Assembly (NCBI RefSeq): GCF_030247195.1
Contig: NC_080672.1
Coordinates: 366,040,271-366,104,270, forward strand
DNA from: Topomyia yanbarensis
Taxonomy: Eukaryota > Arthropoda > Insecta > Diptera > Culicidae
DNA length: 64,000 nucleotides
Direction: 5' to 3'
Under the pieces are notes generated by a model that was not told the origin of the DNA, did not search any database, and worked only from the letters and a program-made list of their open reading frames with translations. Each line of letters begins with the position of its first letter. Within the stretch, counting starts at the first letter, position 1. This document shows, piece by piece, positions 55,870 through 64,000 of the stretch. The translations under genes and the position numbers were made by a program.

Positions 55870-56250
55870 TTGACGTTTTCGGTTGATGTTTCAATAGTAC
55901 AGCGCGTCGATACATTCCAGTACATGAGTCTGTCAAGGATAGGTTAGCCAAAGTTAAGATTCCGCTACCTGAATGTCCTATCATTTGCTCGGACGTTAAC
56001 CCGATTAAAAATATTTGGGATATTATTAATCGCTATGTTTACGGCAGCACTAAACAGAATTCCTCAGTTGTAGAGTTCAGGAAAAGAATCAAATCAGCAT
56101 AGGACAAGATCTGTGCAAGAAATCTAGAAAAAACTTGATGCTTCAATGCCGAAGTGAATGAAACTGGTATTCAAAAATAATAGGAATTCGATTGACTACT
56201 GAATCTATTTTTTACGACTGGTGTAAATACCAGTAAGCAGAGTGTAACTG
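55870..56250 (+). pseudogene. Tc1-like transposase C-terminal remnant
   Basis: Frames give ASIHSST (from the QDNAxxH block), then SVKDRLAKVKIPLPECP and CSDVNPIKNIWDIINRYVYG, then VVEFRKRIKSA-stop-DKIC. This is the end of a DD(34/35)E Tc1/mariner transposase. The motif SPDLNPIENxW is present as CSDVNPIKNIW: the catalytic Glu of NPIEN is replaced by Lys. At least four stops or frame changes are visible. GGTGTAAATACCAG near 56221 may be part of a decayed end. Confidence 0.75.
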
Positions 56251-56559
56251 TAATTCATGTTTTAGAGCTCCGAAATATTAACAGCGATCTTGAAAAAGAA
56301 ATTACGTTTAGTTCATGCCCTAATACATTCAAGGTCATGTTTCAGCTATTTGTTGCATTACTTATTCGTTCGGTGCAGCGTAGTCACTCGATTATTTTCG
56401 TTAAAAATTTATTTTATTTGAAATGTGAATAAGCAGCATTTGGCTAGATAATGCAAAATGAAAGGATATATCAAGTTAGTACACGAGTGGAAAATGAATA
56501 AATTTCAATCGGATTCCCCCGCTCAGAATCTCTATGATATCGGTTGACTGAAAGAGCTG

Positions 56560-56960
56560 CCAGATTTGGTGAAATTAAATATTTATTGAATACATTGTAG
56601 AAGTTTAGAATAACACTTAAGAATACAGTTATAGAGTTAATTCTTAGAGCGACTCAGTTACTCTAGCTTTCAATGTCAGTTTTCTTTCGCACATATTGGC
56701 TTGTTCTCTTCCTCTTCTTTGGGCATCGATGAAAACTGCTATAACATGAATATTAAGTCTGTCCAGCAAACTAAATGGCTCGGTCAGTGATCCGACGGGT
56801 GACGAAAATTCTGATTGCTTTTTTCTTATCGCATCATCTGATCGTGCATCCACATGTGCTTCTCAATCAACGAGCGAGAGATGAATGAAGTACAAAGTAC
56901 TAAAATGCTTGCGGGACTTATATAACTTCCCATTAGTCGATAAGGTCTCTTAGGTGCACT
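56560..56960 (-). other. Compact TATA-to-AATAAA unit (LTR-like or small transcription unit)
   Basis: On the minus strand: TTATATAAGTCCCG at about 56925, 30 bp later TTTTAGTACTTTG and TTCATTCATCTC, then a 73-codon frame without an ATG start (EAHVDARSDDAIRKKQSEF... ending ARVTESL-stop at 56644), and AATAAATATTT near 56590. A promoter and polyadenylation signal within 340 bp suggests a solo LTR; a small gene is less likely because the longest frame has no ATG. Neither TG...CA ends nor a target duplication was established. Confidence 0.3.
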
Positions 56961-57138
56961 ATATTGACGGCTCTGCCTGAAATAGACTATGAAATTTCAG
57001 GGTTTCCGCGTCACTTTTTAAAGTTTTTGCGTTATCCATAGAGTACATACGTACATACTTCAAAATTTAATATAAAATTAGTGACTATTTCTCCAACTGA
57101 TTAGTGCAAATATAGTGAAATTCCGTTAAATATAGTGA

Positions 57139-57173
57139 AAGTTACTAATGTATGTATGTATGTATGTATGTAG
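57139..57173. repeat. (TATG)n microsatellite
   Basis: ATGTATGTATGTATGTATG between 57150 and 57172, preceded by a doublet of AAATATAGTGAAA. Confidence 0.9.
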
Positions 57174-57179
57174 GAAGCC

Positions 57180-58860
57180 ACCATCAGTTCAAGGCATTAC
57201 CAGTGGATGTGGTTAGACTTACAGTAGACTGAATTTATTTATCAGGTAACTATCATATTATTACTGTTAACAAAGGACAAAATAGGGTTATGCGGACCCG
57301 TAAACAGAGGCCTTTACGCGCATTCCGCGGGAAACTGAGAATCTCCTTCCAGCAATAGCATCCAGTCACATAATAAACAATTTCGCCGTACCAGCTTTAA
57401 CCCGTCTGATGGTTTGTTTGTTACTGAAAGTTAATAATGTTCAAAAACTTTTCATCCTGTTTCTTCCGAATTTTTATAAAAGGGGCCTCTATATTGAAAG
57501 GTAAGTCGTAATCACGAGAAAAGAACATGGATAACTTGGATCTCCCAAAAGTTACTAGTAATTATTGCATAATTTTAAACAAAATGCATAGTTCTTGTGA
57601 ACTCAGTTGACTATAGCTGCTTTTATTTCCCAGGAATCGATACATTTCAAGAATCAGAATATATTGTCTCAAATGGCTCGTTCCCCGTATGTAGTCGGGG
57701 ATTTGTGCTTTAACCAACTTCTGCCTATTAGCGGTTTGGAGGTTGTGAAAAGATGTATCTCAAGTTGTTGTGCTCCGATCTTGATAAAATGTTGATGTGT
57801 TTTTTTAAGTATGTCCGTAGCATAGAGCAAATCACGCCTCGGAATGGAACCGTATATCGTCAATTGGACTGATACGTTTTGAACAGACTTAGCCAGCTGC
57901 CATTACAAAAAGGATGTGCTACAATGATACGACAATGGAGTCTAGTTCATCCCAAAAGAGCAGAACTACCAAATTGCCCCCTAGCTCCGTCTGATAGCGA
58001 AGTAGTGGGTGATAATGAAGCGGAAACAGAAAATGAAGAGCACAATCTTTAGCGACATTGCTCGGACGAAGAATTGGTGGAATCAGCAGGCCAAGACCGT
58101 GATTGAAAAAGGTGTACGCAAAATGAAGAGCGACTTCAACAGAAAAGTACGTTGTTTTCTTCGAAATAACGGTGAATGATTTGATTCAGTTGTTATCGCA
58201 AAATTAAAATTTATTACCTTAGTATAATCCATAGAAAATTATTCGATTGAATGAAAGGTTAAGCAAATACTTGCCTATGAAAGTGCCACATTTCTAAGAA
58301 TCTAGCCTGTTATTGTTGGTTGCAGGGTTTGGAAATCTCCCTTTCGTGAACAGACATATGGACGATATGCCCACCAAGGAAGAAAAAGATGTGCGAACGC
58401 TGCTTGTGAAAACGATCGCCAATTTAAACTCTGGTTGGGTGCCATGAAAATCGAAGACTTCCGACCACAATTGCAGATTCCTTGCCAGATAAAAAACTTA
58501 TCCGCAAAAACAAATTTATATTTCTTGGGAACATTTCAGCAACTCCTGGCAATATAAAACTTCTGTATCAGAAGCTGTTAAGAATCCAATTTGACACGTT
58601 TCAACGACCAAAAGGATGTATCCGCTTGATGTGGTCAGCACCTGATCTTAAAGCTTTCGGACCCACATTTTGGGCTTAGTGTTTTGCTTTACGATCCGGT
58701 TCTGAAATATTTCCGAATGAGCTTATTTCGAACTGTACAGCACAGAGTTTGTTGAACACAACCACGTTCGAGCTCTCGATTACCGGACCTTCCGGGAAAC
58801 AGACATTCGTTGTTTCAGAGCTGCACAGAGGGTGGTTTTGACTATTTCCAATTCCTTTCC
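57180..58860. other. Unassigned sequence with coding-like fragments
   Basis: Short pieces look like old coding DNA: plus 57965-58055 (NCPLAPSDSEVVGDNEAETE, acidic) and 58400-58680 (KLWLGAMKIEDFRPQL; then ...PKGCIRLMWSAPDLKAFGPT). They are separated by frameshifts and stops and I cannot name a family. A decayed transposase or processed pseudogene is possible. Confidence 0.3.
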
Positions 58861-58959
58861 GAAAACAGATCGAAATGGCGAGTTAAACGAAAGCAATTAG
58901 GTAGGCTGTGTGTGATCTCGCTTTAGAAGCAGGGTACGATCAGTGTCGTAAATGCGATA

Positions 58960-59325
58960 ATCATATGTTCTTTCTTGGACGTCATAATAGCCCAGGGATA
59001 GCATAAGGGTTTGAGCATAGGGCCGGAGTCCCAAGTGTTGCAGGTTCGAATGCTGATTTTGGGGAGATTTTTTTTTCACATAATTACTTTCGTATACCTC
59101 ACTATTTCGATCTGTTTTCCCCTTAGATACCACCACAAAAGTCTGTGGTGGTATCTAGCGAGGAAAACAGATCGAAATAGTGAGGTATACGAATGTAATT
59201 ATGTAAAAAAAAATCACCCCAAAAGCAGCATTCGAACCTGCAACCCTTGGGACTCCGGTCCAATGCTCAAACCCTTATTCTATCCCTAGGCTATTATGAC
59301 GTCCAAGAAAGAATACATGATTATC
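58960..59325. repeat. Head-to-head inverted pair of tRNA-related repeats (about 180-bp arms)
   Basis: The left arm (58965-59143) contains GACGTCATAATAGCCCAGGG, then ATAGCATAAGGGTTTGAGCA, GGAGTCCCAAGTG, GCAGGTTCGAATGCTG and CATAATTACTTTCGTATACC. The right arm (59144-59325) carries the same series inverted. The centre CCACCACAAAAGTCTGTGGTGG is itself palindromic. GGTTCGAATGC resembles a Pol III B box and TAGCATAAGGG an A box, so the arms may be tRNA-derived SINEs. A third partial arm, CGAAAACAGATCGAAATGG, lies at 58860. Confidence 0.7.
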
Positions 59326-59984
59326 GCACTTCAAACGTCAAAACCAAAAAAAAAAAGAATTATTTGTTTAATTCCTTTGCGTTCCTCGTATCCAACCATG
59401 TCGTGATTCCTCTAATTTTGGGCATTAATTCGCTCCTTTTTCCATCCATTAACGCAATATGCACTAAGCTATATTTCTCCTAAAGGAGAAAAGTTTGAGT
59501 AAAACCAATTCTAACACATACCACTCCATTTAGTCCGATTTTATGTTGACGTCGAATTCTTATAAGAAGAAGTCGAAACGCTAATTTCATAACTAATTTA
59601 AGGTTCAACTGAAAAAAACCTGGAAAAACGGCCATTTTTGAACACGGAAAAAGCAGTTTTTATTCACACTGTTGGCAAAATCTTCATGAAAGGGAATCAG
59701 TCGTACACTACAATTACCCTGAATACATTGATTAACTATCATAAAGATTGTGTGAAGGACAGAGAAAAAAATGAATTTTTTAAAAAATGGCCACATTTTG
59801 AGATATAAACCACGAAAAATGGAAACGTACATTGCCAAAATCATACAAACAATCATTAATGCAAGAAAAGTTTGGAACAGGAAGAATTTATAGACGTACA
59901 CGTTCGTTCATATGATGTTGTGATTTTAATGATCAATCCCCCTAAAAGCGATCATATGTTTTGTTATCGTTACAATTTTTCTTC

Positions 59985-60120
59985 ATTTCGATTATTGCGG
60001 TTTTAACTTTAAGGTCATTCGCCTCTTCGGGTTAGAAAATTCTTTTAAGAAAAATCTCTTACCCAGGTGAGCTGCGTACAAGGCAATCGATTTACCAACT
60101 ACGCTATACAACGAACATTA
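59985..60120 (-). mobile_element. tRNA-derived SINE, copy 3 (B box deleted)
   Basis: The minus strand reads TATAGCGTAGTTGGTAAATC, then TGCCTTGTACGCAGCTCACC, then jumps directly into AGAGATTTTTCTT and TTTTCTAACCCGAAGAGGCG, AATGACCTTAAAGTTAAAA. Relative to copy 2 about 35 bp including GGTTCGAGTCC and the first half of the inverted pair is deleted, so Pol III promotion is expected to be lost. Confidence 0.8.
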
Positions 60121-60539
60121 CGTATTCATCTCTTTTAAAAAATAAATACTGATTCGAGATAACCACCGCTGGGATGTGATGTTTGATCATCTACATCGAA
60201 TATAACTCTACATCTGTATACGCCCCTTAAATCATAGGAGTCTCTCAGTTCTGCAGTGCCAGGGGACCATAAATGGTCCTCAGACAACCTAATCCAAGAA
60301 GCGAGGCACCTGTACCGATTCAAACTGTTTGCTTGTTTTTTAGAAATCCTTTCAGGAAAAGTCATATTCATTATATTATCCACACCAATAAATGTGCAGG
60401 CTGCATCTGTAATGGGAAAATAAAATCCATTCCATTACCGAAATGGATTCAACTTAGGTACTATGAACAAGTTTTTTCGTTCGGCTTCACTCTTTATCCC
60501 CATTGACAACCGGCGCAGGTTCATTAATAGTTTTATTTT

Positions 60540-61540
60540 ATAGTTATCCCCGAGCTCCCACGTGAATCGAAACCAGCACAACCGTCGATCGGGCGCCATC
60601 GGCACAGAAGGCAAATTCAACAGTGAAAAACAAAATATTCTCTTTCATCGGTACGCGTTTTTGTTTTTCTCGTGCCAGAACGTACTGGCCATCAAGGGTA
60701 AGTGAAAGGATGAAGGAACAAAAATAATTCCGTATTAAAATTTCACTTTCACAAAGAACGCCGGCATAGGAAAAAAAAAGTTGGAAAATTTTCATCACTC
60801 CTCTCAGTTCTGCAGACATCGGCTTTTATTTCACTTCGCTCAGTGACGATCCGCGCATCACTCGCTTTTCTGGCACAGATTCTTCCCAAATTTCTTCACT
60901 GCTGCTGGCTGGCGATGTGCGCAGGGGGAACTCTTCATTTCACACAAACTGCTAACCGTTTTCCCCCTCGAACGAATTCTCGCAATATTAATGACTGCCA
61001 TATTGAGCCCATCTCTTTGGGTAACGATGTCGTAAACATCCCCATCAATATTATCACACAGCTTCTACTTTGATCACGAAACAACAATCACGATACCACT
61101 GGATTCCTATCAAAGCTGTTCCCTTACCGCTAATTACACTTCAATTAAGTAACAATCGTCGATTTCAATTGCAAATGCTGGTGTCACCCCTTCGGAGACG
61201 CTGCACATCACGAATCAATCAATAGCTAGTTCCACTCGCTGGAACAAACAAAAAAAACGGGACGGAACCGTCCGCAGAACCGGCGACCGGGAAACGCGCA
61301 CGCTGATGCCCAGAACACGTCCAACCGTGGCCAGAGTTTGAACGCGAAAACTTCTCGCCCGAATCGGCTAGCTTCCTGCTCATGAACAACACCATCTCGT
61401 TGACGATCGTCACCAGCATTCGGCACTCACGGTCCACTCTATACTACGGAACGCACGATCACGATCGAGTTTTTGTGTTTTCGTTGGTGTTGGTGACACA
61501 CGTCACGACGTAGTCGTCGTCGTCGGACTGAGCAACGTAC
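60540..61540 (-). promoter_or_regulatory. Candidate promoter and 5'UTR exon (possibly Spn first exon)
   Basis: A repeat-free, GC-richer block. On the minus strand, GTTGCTCAGTCCGACGACG (about 61535-61515) contains the initiator-like TCAGT, with GACGTG about 26 bp downstream. That is reminiscent of a downstream promoter element but 2-3 bp closer than usual. The following several hundred bases (GTGAAG, AGTGAAATAAAAGCC and similar) have the look of insect 5'UTR, with several short upstream ATG frames. The orientation matches Spn. No coding exon joins it to exon a visibly, and the assignment to Spn is inference. Confidence 0.35.
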
Positions 61541-62261
61541 ATACTTAGAACATGCTCGGATCGGATTTCCAGAAGAGACCGAGTGCGAGCGCAATGTTAG
61601 TAAATTCATTCACGTACGTGCCGCCGTCGGGGTAATTCTACCCACGGGCTCGGGCTCCATCAGTCTCGCATGTGTGTACCCTGCAGCCTGTATATATGCA
61701 CAAAATATTTCCCCAATCTATAATCTTTACGATTTATTCTTAGACTAGCGCATATTTACGGTTATGGGGAACTTGCGAATGACCATTCTGTAGAGCGTTA
61801 ATCCGCTCCCGGCTTGATTTTATTTTCAGTCACAGTCAGTGTGGGAAGTAAATCAGATGATGTTTCTTGTTTTTTTGAATCCGATTATTGTGCAAGCATA
61901 TATTACATGTTGTTGTTGTTGTTATGGTAGAAGACCTGTCTGCGCCAAAATGCATTGCATGTAAAAGTAATGTAACGAATTCCTGGCCACATTCCATCGG
62001 CTTGAGCAGATTATAACAGATGGATAGTAGCAATCATGAACAAAGTAATTGAATAGTTTTATTTGTGGTCAAATTCGGTCACAATTTTGATTGAAATTTC
62101 GGAAAAAAATGTATCTAAATTGAAACTGCACACGCAGATCACGACGGGGGTGTCAGACACTATCTATTAGAGAGCATTTTGGTATCAAGTTCACTTTTCG
62201 AAAGCTCCGTTTTGTCATTAATAGAGATTCGCGATTATTTACCAATCCGTTTTCTTACGTT

Positions 62262-63160
62262 TTCTCTTCTTGTCTTTTTTTCTCTTTTATTCTTTTTTGT
62301 CATTTTTCTTTTGTGACTTTTTGTCTTCTTTGTCTTTTATTTCCTTTTGGTCTTTTATGTTTTGCTTTTTCGCCTTTTTTGCCTTTTTAGTCTATTTTAC
62401 ATTTTTTGTTTTTGCCGTTATTCTTTTTTGATTTTTCTAACTCTTTTGTTGCTTTTTTGTTTCGTTTTCTGTCTTTTTTATCTTTATTGCTCCTTTTGTT
62501 TGTTTTTCTTTATCTTTTTTGTCTTTCTTGCCTTTTCCCCTTCTCGTCTTTTTTGCCTTCTAAGTTTTTATTTTTTTATCTTCATTGCCTTTCTTGTCTT
62601 TTTTGCTTTTTTGCCTTCCTTGTCTATTTTGCTTTTTTGCCTATTTGTCATTTTTGTCTTTATTGCATTTTTTGTCTGTATTGTCTTCTTTGTTTATCGT
62701 CTTTATTGCATTTTTTGTCCTTTTCGTCTATTTTCCTTTTATACTTTTTGATGTTTTTCTTTTTGCCTTTTTTGTTTTTTGTCATTTACATTTTTTTATT
62801 TTTGTCTCTTTTGTTTCTGTTCTCTTGTTTGTCTCTTTCGTCTTTCTTGATTTGTATTTGTTTTTTGTCTATCACGTCTTTGTAGTCTTTTCTCTTTTTA
62901 GTCCATATTTGTCTCTTAATCTGTTTTCTTTTGTCTGTTTTGTCTTGTTTTTTTGCCTTTTTGTCCTTTTTACTTTTCTTATCATATTTGTCTATTCGTC
63001 TATTGTGTTTTATTTGCATTTTTTGCCATTTTTGTTTTTTGTCCTTGTCATTTTAGTTGCTTTTCGTTTATTTAATCTTTTTTACTTTGTTTGTCTTGCT
63101 CGTCCTATTTGTCTTTTTTACCATTCTGTTTATTTTTTGTCTTTTCATATTATCTATTTT
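62262..63160. repeat. Pyrimidine-rich degenerate satellite of TTTTTGTCTTT words
   Basis: About 900 bp built from words TTTTTGTC, TTTTTTGCC, TTTATTGC and CTTTTTCG in irregular order. The long Phe/Leu/Cys-rich plus-strand frames (134, 159 and 237 codons) are produced by this composition and are not genes. The tract resumes at 63830, so the LINE at 63169-63716 split it. Confidence 0.85.
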
Positions 63161-63168
63161 GTTCTCTT

Positions 63169-63716
63169 TTTTTTTTTTTTTTTATTAAAGAAAATACTAT
63201 TTATTTACATTATTTTGCATTTACATCATTCTCATCTGCGCCTATTTATCTTAGTATCTAATAACAGAGGTTCACAAATTTACCAAAATGTTTTCTAAAA
63301 ACATTTCTGTTGTTCCATCGCATTTCCCTCAATCCTTTCTGAAATATAAACAGACTACCGTTCCCTGACTTTAGATTGTAGCTTACCATTCGACTTACGC
63401 CATAGTGCTGTTTTTTGCCTTTGGTTTCTAGGGTTTATTTTCCATGAAAGAATATCATCCAATTTTGTAAAATTTATTTTAAGTTTTGTGTTGATTACAT
63501 TTTTTGTCCATTCCCAAATTATCCGTGCGTTTGTGCACCCTTTAACGCGATGGGTATTATCGTCTATGCCTGAGCAAACATCGCAATTTGCATCTTGAAG
63601 TTGACCAATATTGTGGCTCATGAGTTTCTGTTTATTTGGTATCAAATCATTTATTAAAAAGTACAACTTTGATACGTCCTCCGATGGCAGGAAATTCGAG
63701 CCGATGTTTTCCCAAA
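63169..63716 (-). mobile_element. 5'-truncated LINE with 8-bp target duplication
   Basis: The minus strand opens ELWENIGSNFLPSEDVSKLY, then FLINDLIPNKQKLMSHNIGQ and a zinc-finger-like CDVCSGIDDNTHRVKGC, followed by IIWEWTKNVIN and a stop. A 3'UTR with a poly(A) tail of about 20 (63169-63185 on the plus strand, preceded by AATAAA-like TTTAATAAA) follows. The direct repeat GTTCTCTT is at 63161-63168 and 63717-63724. The finger plus WxW resembles the zf-RVT end of I-type LINE RTs. The single open frame over 110 codons suggests young age. Confidence 0.82.
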
Positions 63717-63724
63717 GTTCTCTT

Positions 63725-64000
63725 CAATTATTTTTTTTCTATTTTATCTTATTAGTAATTGGATAGCATCTTGACAACTTGTTCACTTTTTCTGAAGTCC
63801 CGTCCTGCCGTGAGAGATTCGTGATTATTTGTCATTTCATTATCTTACATTTTCTTAATTGTTTTATTTGTCTCTCTTTTTGATTTTTTGTCCTTCTTTT
63901 CTTTTTGTATTTTTTTGTATTTTTTTGTATTTTTTTGTATTTTATTTCCTTTTTCGTCTCTTTTTTACCCTTTTTGTCTTTTCTCTTTTTAGTCTATTGT
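63725..64000. repeat. Continuation of the pyrimidine-rich satellite
   Basis: Repeated TTTTTTGTATTTTTTTGTAT and TTTTTGTCTTTTC words run to the window edge. 63725-63830 is less regular. Confidence 0.75.

Noticed and set aside
61219..61437. 72-codon minus-strand frame as a Spn N-terminal exon
   Set aside because: Starts at GTG, ends in a stop without a matching donor, and does not resemble neurabin N-termini; better read as 5'UTR.
62347..63298. Plus-strand frames of 134, 159 and 237 codons rich in Phe, Leu and Cys
   Set aside because: Produced by the TTTTGTCTTT satellite; three overlapping frames are open at once, which shows it is composition, not coding.

Overview
This is eukaryotic DNA, most likely from a mosquito (Culicidae, probably culicine). 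The reasons are a large, AT-rich, intron-dominated gene; R1-, jockey- and I-like non-LTR retrotransposons; a tRNA-derived SINE; Harbinger-type and TA-flanked MITEs; and a degenerate (TG)n-bearing interspersed repeat of a kind I associate with Aedes/Culex genomes. There are no prokaryotic genes. The species cannot be determined from the sequence alone.

The only confident host gene is on the minus strand: a Spinophilin/Neurabin orthologue (Spn). Four coding exons are visible with matching splice phases: exon a 29203-28201, exon b 15766-14835, exon c 14646-14549 and exon d 14483-14100. They encode an acidic, low-complexity N-terminal part, the protein phosphatase 1 docking segment (KVKF...VF...DYDRR), the whole PDZ domain and the start of the C-terminal coiled-coil region. 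Exon a begins in phase 1 and exon d ends on an open splice donor, so both ends of the gene lie outside these exons. Bases 1-14099, 15767-28200 and probably 29204 to about 60500 are therefore introns. A GC-richer, repeat-free block at 60540-61540 looks like a 5'UTR/promoter on the same strand and may be the first exon of Spn.

Nearly everything else is transposable-element debris. (1) 1-3340: an R1-like element, internally deleted. (2) 3560-12800: a second R1-like element split by a jockey fragment (4326-5200) and by a 6.1-kb DNA transposon (5797-11901, 4-bp target duplication). That transposon itself carries a third R1-like copy on the minus strand, which is interrupted by an ORF1-only LINE derivative (9388-10599) and a small MITE. 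(3) 15.8-28.2 kb: a 1.3-kb TA-flanked element, a tandem ACGAA-rich array, units of the (TG)n repeat split by a GCCCC element, and a jockey RT split by a Harbinger-like MITE. (4) 29.4-39.7 kb: MITE, SINE, LINE RT, a 2.9-kb TA-flanked element with GGGTCGGG minisatellites, a 2-kb foldback element, an RT-RNase H LINE with another Harbinger-like MITE, and a second RT fragment. (5) 39.8-43.2 kb: a tandem duplication of about 1.5 kb. Its second copy carries a third Harbinger-like MITE and its first copy a perfect-looking hairpin. (6) 43.8-64 kb: two long copies of the (TG)n repeat, a jockey element, a MITE built around an ACGCGG minisatellite, SINEs (one pair in inverted orientation), a Tc1-like transposase remnant, and a 0.9-kb pyrimidine-rich tract holding a 5'-truncated LINE with an 8-bp target duplication.

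No transposon open reading frame is intact. No CRISPR, classical rRNA or functional tRNA gene was seen. Exon and element boundaries were read by eye; family names are by motif resemblance only.
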